Positions 41,610-54,636 of a DNA stretch of 64,000 bases are shown here, piece after piece. Location of the stretch: the NCBI GenBank assembly GCA_932294295.1, contig OW028573.1, forward strand, positions 50,872,329-50,936,328, written 5' to 3'. A program made the position numbers and the translations under genes. The notes under the pieces are model-generated. The model was not told the origin of the DNA, did no database searches, and saw nothing but the letters and a program-made list of their open reading frames with translations. This DNA is from Alitta virens. Its lineage: Eukaryota > Annelida > Polychaeta > Phyllodocida > Nereididae. Each line of letters opens with the position of its first letter. Position 1 is the first letter of the stretch.

Positions 41610-42640
41610 CGAACGAAGTTCGAAAAGGGTTTTTTGTTATCATCAATGTCCGTCCGACAGGCAGACAGGCAGGTGGGCGTAACATTTTCGTTCTCGGAGC
41701 AGAACTCTTAACACTTATGCACATACCCTTACAAAATTGTGTACAGTAATACTCTATTTGCCTAGTGGCGCCTTTTGATAGTCACATTGACATATGTTGG
41801 CTATGATTTGGAAAAAATATTTAAAAAAATTTTTTTTGTTTGTTTCCGGAGCAGAACTTTGACACTACTGCACCTACATGCTTAAAACTTTGTCATAATA
41901 TGTCTAAAATAGTGTAGTGGTGCCATAAATATTACAGAATTTTCAAAATAAGAGCAAAAAAGGGAAAATTTCTACTTTTTCAAACCTCCATATAAAAGAC
42001 AATATTTACCTTACATGAATGAAATTGTATCAATATGACATATCTAAATTATAGTATTTTCCCTTTCCAAACTTCATTTTGATACTCATTTCATGCTGAT
42101 TACATAACAATGGAAAATCAGACAAAAATGCTAAGAATTGTGTTAAATTGTGTTTCCGGAGCAGAACTCTAGCATTAATGCACTTACCCTAACAACATTT
42201 TATATGTTATTACTCTGCATAGCTTAGCTGTGCATTTTGATAGACACATTGACATAAATAAGTAAAATATTTAGAGAAAAATAATTCTGTTTCCTGAGCA
42301 GGACTTGCACACTACTGCACCTACATGAATACAAAACTTAGTAAGAATGTGTCTAAAATAGTGTAGAGATACATTTTTGGGTTTTCATGATCATTAATGA
42401 CAGATAATTTTATAAAATAAGGAAAATATGAAAATTTGGTAGTCTTTCAAACCCTCATATCAATGACTCTATGATCCTTACATCAGTAACATTTTGCCAA
42501 TGATATATCTAGATTATCATATGATCATAGCACTTTCACCTTTAAGCTTCATTTTGACTTTTTGTTTCATCATTCTTTTTTTTTCATAGTAATGGAAAAT
42601 CTGGAAAAAATGATAAAAAATGTGTTGCCTCCTTCATATT
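41610..42640. repeat. Two degenerate ~460-bp tandem units
   Basis: Unit landmarks repeat in order: ggagcagaactct ... atgcac..acccta, tttgatag.cacattgacat, then gcacctacatg, gtctaaaatagtgtag, then tttcattttga. First unit about 41,683-42,140, second 42,148-42,600. It begins with accctcagcgaacgaagttc. Non-coding. Confidence 0.65.
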
Positions 42641-43470
42641 CCTTAGCATCCCATACAATGACAGCCGTAAATGTTGTACAATTCATATGCATACAATTAT
42701 GAAATATTTGATCATAGTATTGCCATGCTCAGCCCATTCAACAGTTTTTGTTTATAATTTGCAATTTCATAATAATTAGTTGTATAATGATCTATACAGT
42801 ATAATTCTTTCACTCTACTCCAATACTTATTGTTTCCTTCATATACACCCTGTAAAGTGTTCGGTCATAAATACTAATTTAAATGCCATAGATTTAATGC
42901 AAATCAGCAACCAAACACTTCAGTAACTGTTGAAGGGAATATGGCAATTGATAATATATAGTTCCTTCAGTTGCCAGCTAAATGTAAATTTGTATTTAGA
43001 CTTTATTTACTTAAATACAAGTAAATGCAAACCCTGAAGGTTCATTTTGTATGAAACAACTTTATGTGGCATAACATTGTTGCTGTATTTCATATATATA
43101 TATATTCCTTAGGATCATTGCCATGTCCAATATATGACTATTTTGGACATATAAGTGATAATCTTAGTTGTAGATTAGTTAAGGGAACATGCTATTGTGT
43201 TGATAATTCTAGCAAACTCGATACTCCTTATTGTACTTAAAATCTTTGAAACAGAACAATTAAATGGCAGGAAAAGGATAGACAATACTTTTTATGCCCA
43301 CTTGGCTTTACTCTGAACAGAATGGACAGGTGTTAATACAGGGTTCCCGCAGGTTTACCTTCATAAGAAGTAAGACCTTTGTAAGACATTATAATATCAT
43401 GCGCACATGAAAAATAAGACCACTAATATAGTAATATATATATATATATATATATACCAATATTTTTAAA

Positions 43471-44107
43471 CTAGAGCCTATCGGTGCAGAATCCAGGTAG
43501 TGTTCACAAGAATAGCACACCTTGTATTATTCTTGGTGTTACTTTGAGAAATCGACCACTGGGATCCAAATAGTGTCATTTCCCGCCACTTTTGCCAGCA
43601 GGCTGCATTTAGGGGCAAGAACCGCATATGTAAGCTTGCCAAGGCAAACAACATGGCAGGCCAATAATGCTCATTTTTACAATAATGAAGTGATATAAGA
43701 TAATAAATACTGATTATTAATATCATTTCATGAATACTACGGACTTGTTAACATTGAAGAAAAAACAAGAAGCGAAATTTACTGCGAATAGGCAATTTTG
43801 TGCGGACCTGTTGTTTACTTTTCCAGTTCTGTCTACCTCGTGCTGAAATGAAACGCTGTCTGCAAAAGCTCACCAAAGCTGATTTTTTTTTTTTAGCTTA
43901 TTTCGGCAATTATCTTATTTTCTTTTGACAACTAGAGCCGAACATTTTTGCGCAATTGGACTACAGGTCTCCTGAGCCCTACTGTGGACTGTTGAGCTCA
44001 ATCCCTGATAAATTATATCATTTTAGAAATTCTGAACCAAATCAGCTTTTCTGAATTTCTCTCCTCTGACAATATCCTGAAGGATGATAAATCCTTCTGG
44101 ATAAAAA
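43471..44107 (-). mobile_element. HINE-A copy, nearly full length
   Basis: Plus-strand left end aaa|CTAGAGCCTATCGG is the 3' terminus read backwards; right end CCTTCTGGATAAAAA. Directly abutted at 44,108 by the CTAG end of a second element. Confidence 0.7.
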
Positions 44108-44330
44108 CTAGAACAAGACCTGACAGCTCTCATGACGGAAGAATAGATAAGTTGAGTGTGTCTCTTCAATTAAAGAAGAGTGAATAGCTGAGAATTTTAA
44201 AGATGGCGGAGACAGAATTCACTGGCTCTCCAACGCAGTTGCTGGTAACAAGTTATCAGAGGCCTGTGACTGCTTATTGCAATTCTGACTTATATTAATT
44301 GAAAAATCTGAGATAGTTCCTCAGATCTAA
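44108..44330 (-). mobile_element. HINE-B-like 3' end fragment
   Basis: CTAG at 44,108-44,111, then aacaag and acctgacagctctcatgac, matching the 3' end of HINE-B. The other end was not found. Confidence 0.45.
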
Positions 44331-47300
44331 ACTATTCCAATCAATTGGATCAATGAGGAAATGTAATTCAGATGTCAATCACCAAGGCGCTGCGATCGCG
44401 ACAATCGTGACCCGATCGCTCATAGCGGCCGTTTCAGAACTAACACATCGGGCGCTAAAACGGACTGATTTCTGTCATTTTCTCCAGTATAGTCTTTCCG
44501 GCAAAACCCACCCAATAACCGACCTATACTAGGACACAAGGATAGATCATTTTATATAGTTCTGGGACTTGTACATTGCGTTTCTGAACTAATTGATCAA
44601 TTAACTGATTTGCTGAACTCGATCATCGCTCAAACAAGACCATTATCGCTCAACAATGACCAAGTCCGTACAGAGACAGATTTTTATTTCTTTAAAATTA
44701 TATGATTGATTTTAAATTAAGTTTCGAAAATAGAATAAAGAATTAAATAGTAATACAACTAATTTGTTATTTCTATGTATAACATCTTTATTCACACAAA
44801 GATTGTCACAAAATAAATTTACTACTATAGAAGATTAAAGTACAGTGTAATTTTTATATTTATGAAATTTCTTTTGAGATGTATATGTCGAGTCCTGCTC
44901 ACTTGATCAATGACTAGGGCTGTATTGGTATTAATTCTACAATTTATTGAATTACTGATTGAATGTTTTATTTTTTACTTGTGCTTATTGCAACACAAAG
45001 GACCTTACAAATACACACTAGAATGCTTATAACCCATAAATGTTTATTCAAGGTTATCATGATTTATATAGGTAATATTGTGTAGTTATATATTTCATTT
45101 TTACTTCTTGTCAGTATTCAGCGGTTTCTTTCTTAAAATACATTTGACATAAGTATTTTTAAACTTAATTACGAGTATTTATTGCAGGAAGCACATTATT
45201 TATATTGATTAATTTTGTCAATAACAATTGCAGGTCGTAGGTGAATTCACCTGTGTTCTGAAACGAGGTTTACTGTACAAGCAAGTGAATGAACTTGATA
45301 AATGTCCTGTTATTTTGCCACAAATATAAACCTTACGAGATTAAAACAAGATAATATATATGCATCTAATTTGGTGCAATAAAAATTTATTTATTATTAT
45401 CATCATCATTATTTGCATCCCATCATTACACTTTTCACAATTTGATGTTCATATACTTACTGGGTATTCATTAAAGCTCATATTAAGGAATACCTGCAGG
45501 TAACTATTGTACCGTACATGGATTTTTTGTATCCATTACCTACATTTATTTATTTTAAAATAATTAAAAAAGGTACACAAGAAAAATGCACAAATTGCGC
45601 AATAAAATCCAAATATTGTGCAATTTATAAACAGCACGAATTTTCATTAAATTAAATTTTATAATTAATTGAAAACATTGCAATGATTCTGAATTTATGC
45701 ATTTCAAACATAAAGCACACGGTCTTTTTAATTCTTAATTATTTATTCTTTAAATCACAAAAAAAAATCATACAAATCACTTTTCTGGGTTGAAATCGGC
45801 CGTTCTGCAACTAGTACCATGCTCTTTAAGGACAGTAGTGCAGCTCTCACGGGATAGAGAAGAACTAAAAATATCTGGCAAGTCGATTTTGGATAGATTG
45901 GATAATATTCTAAGCTTCCGCTAAACGTTCGCCACAGTCCTCTTGGCAAAATGTATGTAACTGTGGATAAATTAAATGCTTGTGTGGCAAAAGTCTGACA
46001 AACTTAGTGGCGAAAATGCCTCTCAAGTGTACACAAGAGAAACTGACGCTCCTATGAGCCAAGTAATCTGATTGGTCCTCAGAATGGTGTCATCATTGCC
46101 TCGTTGTAGGCTCCTGGCCAATCAGCGCCCAGCTGACATCCAAGTCACACCCTATTATATACTGCAAATTTACCTTGTTCCTGCATAGAAACTTATTATG
46201 GTGGCTAAATTGTCTCTGTTGTGACTAAAAAAAATTGGGACTGCTTTAGCCACAGTAGCTAAGGCTGGAATTAATTTAGAGTAAGCCTAAGTTTTATTTC
46301 TTCGTTTTTCGCTCAGACACCTATTTTGTGGATATTTTGAGTAATTGGATATTGGGATGCAAATTTGATATTGGGATGCAGTCTTTCGGCAGTAGCAGCC
46401 CTTTAAAAATATTCTCCAGAAAATCTGACCGAAGTCACGCAGCACACTATGAACTTTGGTTGGTTCTGTTTGTGGCGTTGCAACTCTTGTCCGAGGTTTT
46501 GCATATCCTTAATTTGGAAGATTCTAGACGTTTGATTAGCTGTCAAATTTATGATTTTTTATTGGCGATGACGGTCGACGATCATTCCTGTTTTAATTGA
46601 GGTCAAATAAAAAAAGATAATTTTCAGAAATAGTGTAAACCGTGACCCATCACGACCTGAAATTCAGATAAACTTATAGTGCAACGGCCTCAGAGAAATA
46701 TGGCAATTTTTTTATACTTTTAAATGCCCACATTTCGCAAATAATTAACATATTTTCATAAATAAAAACAGATTAAGGAAAGCTCTTCTTAAGCTATCAG
46801 ATAATTAATTTCCTTCCTGTATTAAAATTCTTGAACTGAAAATTTGGTTTGACCGCCCTAGCTATCAATGTACTACATCATACATGTATACATTTATGTA
46901 CAAATAATCAACCGAGAGTTGTGACAAAATCAAAAGTACTACAATAATGTAGTGCTGTATATATAGTTAACATGTAGCCTACATTGGCCTATGTCTATGA
47001 TCCTCATGATGGTCAAGGCGGCCATGGTTTCAATGGTTGAGTGGCAGTCTGACTCTACAGTACAAAATCCCTTCATACGGCATGGGAAACGCCGGTAATC
47101 TACTAACTGATTCTTAGTAAGTAACTTTCGCACCTTAAGTACCATTACCTATGGATATAGCGTGTGACATCGACAATTTCAATCCAGACGACAGGATTTC
47201 CCATCGAACGAGTGGTTTCTCTCCGCTCGCTCTCGTCACAAATGCGGGAAGTTACTATTTTTAGAACGAAGCGCGAATCGTTTATGGCAGAGGGCGCTGG

Positions 47301-48408
47301 TTCACCATTGCTTGAAGTGCCGCCTGTCGCCTGTAGAAGTCGTACGTTTACATGTAGTAGTAGGAGCTAGTATAGTAGGCCTACTGTGTGTAAGTTAACA
47401 TAATTACTGTAGCTAATTACTAAACTTAGTACAATTACCGTATGTATGAATAGGTATATCAATCATGCAAACACAAACATTATAGATAAAAATGGCATAA
47501 AGCCATGGGATAAATTAAATATACATATATATATATTATAAATCTTACATTTATAGGATGACAAAAACACAAAAACATATATACATGTAATAGCTATTAA
47601 CAATAATAAAAAAAAAGGCTATTCATAAAAAATGCATGTATACTGCTTTATATTTCTAAAATGAACCAATTCAACCATTTGAGAAGAGAAGATTTGCTTG
47701 AATACCAATATCAGAGGTTAAACCTTAATTCTGCAGCAAGTAGACACCATGGAACCATAACTATCAGAACTATTTTAACTTATCTCTATGACAACCACAT
47801 TCTCAAGAACAAGACATCGAAATGTCGTTCATAAACTAAATTTACAGAAAAGGGGGGGGGGGATATTTACGTTTTCATATCCCCCCCCCCCCCCCCCACT
47901 TCTTTATTTGCGCCCCCGATTACAAAAATTTAAGACATATTCTCTGAATGTTCTGCCAGAAACCAAAAAATATTGCTGACGATCGTCACCTGACGCCTCC
48001 CAGGTGACAATCTCAGATTTTCATGAATATATATTTTTTTCTAAGTACCTGCAAACCATATGCAAAATTTTAGGACTTATTATAGCATTTTCTAAAGTCT
48101 GTTTTCACCTATTTTGTATATGGGCCTAAAGTTGCATACATGTGCTCATTTTGACAATTTCCCACTGACTTAAAATGGAGAGCAATTGGGAAAAATGGCA
48201 TTTACAGGCAGTTTATGGTTAAACGATTTTTGTCCAGCTCAATTAAATTCATGGTGGGAAAAAAGGTCTTATTTTAATTTTTTTTTACATTTGTTAGGTC
48301 TATTGTCTCCTTCAAAATCACCAAGACATGACTTGGTAGCAGGAAAAATGCTTTCAGTGAAGAGTATAAACAAAATCAACCTTATTTACATACTTAAACT
48401 TTCTAAAT
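44331..48408. other. Intergenic, no gene recognised
   Basis: AT-rich DNA without a convincing exon. A short match (acatctttattcacacaaag near 44,785) recurs at 41,250. Paired CCAAT-like boxes at 46,072 and 46,118 and a GC-richer patch at 47,160-47,350 could mark an unseen gene start, but nothing downstream supports it. Confidence 0.4.
47852..47897. repeat. G-run / C-run inverted repeat
   Basis: An 11-base G run plus ATAT, a 10-base spacer, then ATAT plus a 17-base C run: a perfect 15-bp stem. Run lengths in such tracts are often unreliable in assemblies. Confidence 0.7.
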
Positions 48409-48992
48409 TAGCCAAAATTATTTTATTTTTGCTAAGTCACATTTCCGACTTGATGTGAATGTTTGAAAGTTTATGATAAATTTATAATGATTCAACTTCA
48501 TTTTGTCACTGAAAACACCTTTAAATTGCTGCTGCTCACTCATATTTTGATAAGTAAAGACTTTTTCCCACCATGAACCCACCTGAGCTAGACAACATGT
48601 TTTTAACCATAACCTGCCCTAAATATGGTCAGTCTATACAACAAAAAATTCCAAGTGCCTGAGTAGCTGTCTACGTGTCATGACTAGTGCTGGTATTTTC
48701 GTCACTGTTTTAACAAGTTAAAACTTATATATATAATGGATTAAATCAGATCCCATTATAGCTAAACCTGGAATCATGACTAGGTAAAGCCTACACCTCA
48801 CTCTAAAATTCCTTTGTAAAATTGGCCTTGATGTAGATATGCACTTTACTCTTCTCCACACTAAGTGATAGCAGATTAAACAAATGTTCTTATAATTAGT
48901 GGCTGCCATGCATGATGATTACTAATTGTTCTGTTAAATATTTCTTTGTCAGAATGGATGAATCTTAGATAAGGTTGAATTACTTATCAGGT

Positions 48993-49355
48993 TTAGAATG
49001 TGATATTAAGAGTGATTATAGGACATTTGTGGACGATGGAATATTCCCAATTTTTTTTGGAAGTATTAACTGAAAGTTTATTAGAAGTAAACCACTGGCT
49101 TATCCTTTCTACTTCAGAATTAGTAATCTGGTTTAAAATTGTTATATTTCTGTGAGTATAAAGAAAATTGGTGTCATCAGCAAATAAGATTGGGTGGCCA
49201 ACTTTAATAACATTTTTGTATTTCAGAAATAAGAGCAGGCCTAGTATTGATCCCTGAGGGACACCACAGGAAATGATCATCGTATCCGATTTTACATTTT
49301 GAAGGATACAGGCTGAAATCTGTCTCATTTGAAAGAGAAGACCTGGAACCTTCAA
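48993..49355 (-). pseudogene. LINE reverse transcriptase fragment (copy 1)
   Basis: Encodes SCGVPQGSILGLLLF, then ILFADDTNFLYTHR, then QWFTSNKLSVNTSKKNW, which are RT boxes of a non-LTR element (box with F-A-D-D-T catalytic core). The usual downstream 'L-G-V' thumb region is not clear. It lies inside the 2,740-bp tandem duplication, so an identical copy sits 2,740 bp to the right. Confidence 0.8.
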
Positions 49356-50691
49356 AATGCAGGTGGTGTAGAGTTAAAAAGGTGGGTCAGTTTTTTGCTA
49401 TTTGCGTTTCAATAGCAGACATTCTGCTTTTGTAGATAATACCAAATACACAACTATTTCTTTAATAACTAGAGCACATACAAATGTGCAAATGGTGCGC
49501 AGTATGTGTACCATTTTACAGCTGACCCTATCAAAGCGAACGTTCGCTAACCACAATGGGAGCAGGGCGATTCGTCACTGCGCAATTCGTCCAGGGCTGC
49601 CAAAACAGGGCCATCCAGCACCCGGGAAAAGTCCGTTCGTCACTCGGAACTGGTCGATTCGTCACCCGATTGACACCCGCATAATAGTGCTGAATGGTGT
49701 GACATTATTGCTATTATGTACTTGCGGAAAATAAATATCTAACGCCAATATAATTGAATTGTAACAGCTTATCTATAAGCATGTGATACCTGATGGACCA
49801 ACTAAATACAATCGTGAATAAAAGAAAAACACTTCAGCGTACAGAATCATAGAAAACGGCTTCTACTTGTTAATTTAATTGCTATTGTAACCTAGTGATC
49901 TATAATCACATAAACGGCACATGCTTGCTAATTGATATTAAATGAATGCCACATTATTATTTTTGACATCGATTTTCTCTTTTGTTTTACACTGTCTTTT
50001 AATGTATAAATATGCTTGCTAATTGATATCAAATTAATGGTATATCGGTAAACCATTAAATATAGTTATTCTGTCCCTAATTTCTAAATATATAAAGACA
50101 AAATAATAAAAATATCATTATTATTTATTATATAGTAATGAAGAATAATATGCATATATTGTGTTTAATAAATGATTTCTTCATATTACTATTCCTATGC
50201 ACAAGCGCATTATTCATATTTAGGTGATGATATACTTATAATTACATATTACTACTTGGTGCATATCAAATGAAGCATAATAATTTCAATAAAGTCGTAC
50301 AGAATCACAAAGACTCCCAGACCAAGACACTTATTATGCGAGTCATGCTTTTTAGTAAATTGAACAAAAGTCCTCATGCCTTGCAACATTCTTGTCTTAC
50401 AGACCTATGAGCTACGTAATTATTGCACAATAAATTAATTATCGCATTACATAATTCTTATGATGGGTTATTATCTCTCAGGAATAGCTCTCAATTGAAG
50501 GTTATTATTTCAAAAATAGCCCAATGTAATACCGACATATTTTTGACAATTTAACAAATTAATGTTCTAAATTAGTTTTGGGAAGCTGTTATTGGGGGCA
50601 CAATGTCATCCATGGAATTTGTTAAGAAAGATGCCACATTTAATGGATGTTTCGTTTTGGTTGTCAGACGTTTTGACCTAATACTGCTCCA

Positions 50692-50823
50692 AGCAAGCTA
50701 ATCACTGATTGGCTGTTATATTTAGTGACTACTCATTTCGACCAATCACAGCGCATAACACAAAGTAATCAAAATGGCGGTTGTCACTGATAATTACGAC
50801 GATCTTAGGTCTGATTTGAAAGG
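50692..50823 (+). promoter_or_regulatory. Promoter/first-exon-like segment carried by HINE-D (repeated at 53,432 and 19,020)
   Basis: Two CCAAT-type boxes facing each other (ctgattggctg and cgaccaatcacagcg) lie 35 and 75 bp before an ATG in good context (caaaATGGCGG) that opens a conserved frame, MAVVTDNYDDLRSDLKG here and MVVVTDNHDDLSYVLKG at 19,101. This looks like a captured gene start. Inference only; no host gene is identified. Confidence 0.35.
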
Positions 50824-50827
50824 AAAT

Positions 50828-51003
50828 GGCGTTCTGTCCTGTCGAGAAATGGAGCTATGACCACACAGGTCTCGCAATTGTTCAATGACGTCATCAACAA
50901 AAGGTCAATCAGTGCATTTGATGACGTTACAGTTGGATGACGTCATTAAACAATAGCAAGACCGGTGTGGTCGTAGCTCCATCTCTCGACAGGACAGAAC
51001 GCC
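50828..51003. mobile_element. 176-bp foldback MITE (copy 1)
   Basis: Almost wholly two inverted arms of about 70 bp: GGCGTTCTGTCCTGTCGAGA at the left and its complement at the right, with TGACGTCAT inside each. Flanked by AT on both sides. The HINE-D copy at 19,149-19,157 shows the empty site ggaaattgg, proving a discrete insertion with a 2-bp duplication. Confidence 0.8.
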
Positions 51004-51732
51004 ATTGGTTTATATTTTGCATCTTAGGGACAGAATAAATATATTTATGGTATAAATGGCTGATTAAATTGAGCATTTTAATTTTTAGATGTGCAACAAA
51101 GGCGCCTGGATGACTGTTGTATGCATGTTTGACGTCCGTACCATTTGATAGCCAAAATTATTTTATTTTTGCTAAGTCACATTTCCGACTTGATGTGAAT
51201 GTTTGAAAGTTTATGATAAATTTATAATGATTCAACTTCATTTTGTCACTGAAAACACCTTTAAATTGCTGCTGCTCACTCATATTTTGATAAGTAAAGA
51301 CTTTTTCCCACCATGAACCCACCTGAGCTAGACAACATGTTTTTAACCATAACCTGCCCTAAATATGGTCAGTCTATACAACAAAAAATTCCAAGTGCCT
51401 GAGTAGCTGTCTACGTGTCATGACTAGTGCTGGTATTTTCGTCACTGTTTTAACAAGTTAAAACTTATATATATAATGGATTAAATCAGATCCCATTATA
51501 GCTAAACCTGGAATCATGACTAGGTAAAGCCTACACCTCACTCTAAAATTCCTTTGTAAAATTGGCCTTGATGTAGATATGCACTTTACTCTTCTCCACA
51601 CTAAGTGATAGCAGATTAAACAAATGTTCTTATAATTAGTGGCTGCCATGCATGATGATTACTAATTGTTCTGTTAAATATTTCTTTGTCAGAATGGATG
51701 AATCTTAGATAAGGTTGAATTACTTATCAGGT

Positions 51733-52095
51733 TTAGAATGTGATATTAAGAGTGATTATAGGACATTTGTGGACGATGGAATATTCCCAATTTTTTTTGG
51801 AAGTATTAACTGAAAGTTTATTAGAAGTAAACCACTGGCTTATCCTTTCTACTTCAGAATTAGTAATCTGGTTTAAAATTGTTATATTTCTGTGAGTATA
51901 AAGAAAATTGGTGTCATCAGCAAATAAGATTGGGTGGCCAACTTTAATAACATTTTTGTATTTCAGAAATAAGAGCAGGCCTAGTATTGATCCCTGAGGG
52001 ACACCACAGGAAATGATCATCGTATCCGATTTTACATTTTGAAGGATACAGGCTGAAATCTGTCTCATTTGAAAGAGAAGACCTGGAACCTTCAA
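51733..52095 (-). pseudogene. LINE reverse transcriptase fragment (copy 2)
   Basis: Identical translation to 48,993-49,355, displaced by exactly 2,740 bp, as part of the tandem duplication. Confidence 0.8.
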
Positions 52096-53567
52096 AATGC
52101 AGGTGGTGTAGAGTTAAAAAGGTGGGTCAGTTTTTTGCTATTTGCGTTTCAATAGCAGACATTCTGCTTTTGTAGATAATACCAAATACACAACTATTTC
52201 TTTAATAACTAGAGCACATACAAATGTGCAAATGGTGCGCAGTATGTGTACCATTTTACAGCTGACCCTATCAAAGCGAACGTTCGCTAACCACAATGGG
52301 AGCAGGGCGATTCGTCACTGCGCAATTCGTCCAGGGCTGCCAAAACAGGGCCATCCAGCACCCGGGAAAAGTCCGTTCGTCACTCGGAACTGGTCGATTC
52401 GTCACCCGATTGACACCCGCATAATAGTGCTGAATGGTGTGACATTATTGCTATTATGTACTTGCGGAAAATAAATATCTAACGCCAATATAATTGAATT
52501 GTAACAGCTTATCTATAAGCATGTGATACCTGATGGACCAACTAAATACAATCGTGAATAAAAGAAAAACACTTCAGCGTACAGAATCATAGAAAACGGC
52601 TTCTACTTGTTAATTTAATTGCTATTGTAACCTAGTGATCTATAATCACATAAACGGCACATGCTTGCTAATTGATATTAAATGAATGCCACATTATTAT
52701 TTTTGACATCGATTTTCTCTTTTGTTTTACACTGTCTTTTAATGTATAAATATGCTTGCTAATTGATATCAAATTAATGGTATATCGGTAAACCATTAAA
52801 TATAGTTATTCTGTCCCTAATTTCTAAATATATAAAGACAAAATAATAAAAATATCATTATTATTTATTATATAGTAATGAAGAATAATATGCATATATT
52901 GTGTTTAATAAATGATTTCTTCATATTACTATTCCTATGCACAAGCGCATTATTCATATTTAGGTGATGATATACTTATAATTACATATTACTACTTGGT
53001 GCATATCAAATGAAGCATAATAATTTCAATAAAGTCGTACAGAATCACAAAGACTCCCAGACCAAGACACTTATTATGCGAGTCATGCTTTTTAGTAAAT
53101 TGAACAAAAGTCCTCATGCCTTGCAACATTCTTGTCTTACAGACCTATGAGCTACGTAATTATTGCACAATAAATTAATTATCGCATTACATAATTCTTA
53201 TGATGGGTTATTATCTCTCAGGAATAGCTCTCAATTGAAGGTTATTATTTCAAAAATAGCCCAATGTAATACCGACATATTTTTGACAATTTAACAAATT
53301 AATGTTCTAAATTAGTTTTGGGAAGCTGTTATTGGGGGCACAATGTCATCCATGGAATTTGTTAAGAAAGATGCCACATTTAATGGATGTTTCGTTTTGG
53401 TTGTCAGACGTTTTGACCTAATACTGCTCCAAGCAAGCTAATCACTGATTGGCTGTTATATTTAGTGACTACTCATTTCGACCAATCACAGCGCATAACA
53501 CAAAGTAATCAAAATGGCGGTTGTCACTGATAATTACGACGATCTTAGGTCTGATTTGAAAGGAAAT

Positions 53568-53743
53568 GGCGTTCTGTCCTGTCGAGAAATGGAGCTACGA
53601 CCACACAGGTCTCGCAATTGTTCAATGACGTCATCAACAAAAGGTCAATCAGAGCATTTGATGACGTTACAGTTGGATGACGTCATTAAACAATAGCAAG
53701 ACCGGTGTGGTCGTAGCTCCATCTCTCGACAGGACAGAACGCC
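53568..53743. mobile_element. 176-bp foldback MITE (copy 2)
   Basis: Second copy by the 2,740-bp tandem duplication. Both single-base differences I noted between the duplicates fall inside this element. Confidence 0.8.
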
Positions 53744-54267
53744 ATTGGTTTATATTTTGCATCTTAGGGACAGAATAAATATATTTATGGTATAAATGGC
53801 TGATTAAATTGAGCATTTTAATTTTTAGATGTGCAACAAAGGCGCCTGGATGACTGTTGTATGCATGTTTGACGTCCGTACCATTTGATAGCTGACATTA
53901 TGAGAGCGAACGTTCGCTAACCACGGCGACCGGAGAGCATAACTTCGTCAAAATTTGATCAAATTTCACAAAGTATACATTAAATAAAAGCCAGAACGTC
54001 ACAGAATCCCTTCCTGAAAAACTGTATCCACTCCCTGTCGAAACTGCAAAATTCGCCGTGTTATGTGGCAATTTCATCGGATATTTAATTTGACAGCTGA
54101 CATTATCAAAGCGAACGCTCGCTAACCACGACGACCGGACAAATAACTTCGTCAAAAGTTGATCAAATTTCTCAAAGTATACATTAAATAAAAGCCAGAA
54201 AGTCATAGAATATCTTTCTGAACAAATACGGTATCCACTCTCTCTCAAAACCGCAAATTTCGCCGTG

Positions 54268-54636
54268 TTATGCGGCAATTTCCACGGCCATTTGGTTCTG
54301 TTGTAGCAGTGACCTACATAGCCGGCTAGATACGTCACTGCGCATGCGCGAATGTGGTAAAGTAAGGAAAGAGGCCCCCGGTGGGTTTTCAAAATTGAAC
54401 GACCAATAAAAGGCATAAGACACCGCAAGAATTCCCCGCCTGGCGCCTTTCGCCCGAACATGCACGAAGCTGTACAACGCACTTCGGTCATTTCCGTTGG
54501 AGTTCGCCATCTTGTGACCGGAAACAGCCGAGGGAGCAGCGTAGTCAACAAACGACGATTTCAAGAAATGTATGGAACACATAAAACATAACATGAGTGG
54601 AAAACACTCCAAAGGCAGTACACTAAAGACGGGCAA
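54268..54636 (-). other. Conserved open frame in HINE-D (also 22,192-22,560 and 19,267-19,485)
   Basis: All three copies keep a minus-strand frame (SVLPLECFPLM, FLKSSFVDYAAPSAVSGHKM). Within it ATGGCGAACTCC in context CACAAGATGG starts MANSNGNDRSALYSFVHV. It may be a captured first exon facing the other way, or chance openness of a GC-richer segment. No family recognised. Confidence 0.3.

Larger units (their letters stand above)
48409..51148. repeat. 2,740-bp tandem duplication, copy 1
   Basis: Carries a LINE RT fragment, the 3' end of a HINE-D element with its iteron-like array, and a 176-bp MITE. The junction with copy 2 is at 51,148-51,152, where the sequence passes from the middle of the HINE (CCATTTGATAGC) into the outer flank (TAGCCAAAATTA). 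The shared TAGC is a 4-bp microhomology. Confidence 0.92.
51149..53888. repeat. 2,740-bp tandem duplication, copy 2
   Basis: Same content as copy 1. Differences I saw on reading both: T at 50,858 against C at 53,598, and T at 50,913 against A at 53,653. Such close identity means a very recent duplication or an assembly artefact (two haplotypes placed in tandem). Confidence 0.92.

Noticed and set aside
48718..48909. 63-codon minus-strand open frame, duplicated at 51,458
   Set aside because: Its identity between copies comes only from the tandem duplication; no RT thumb or other domain is recognisable.
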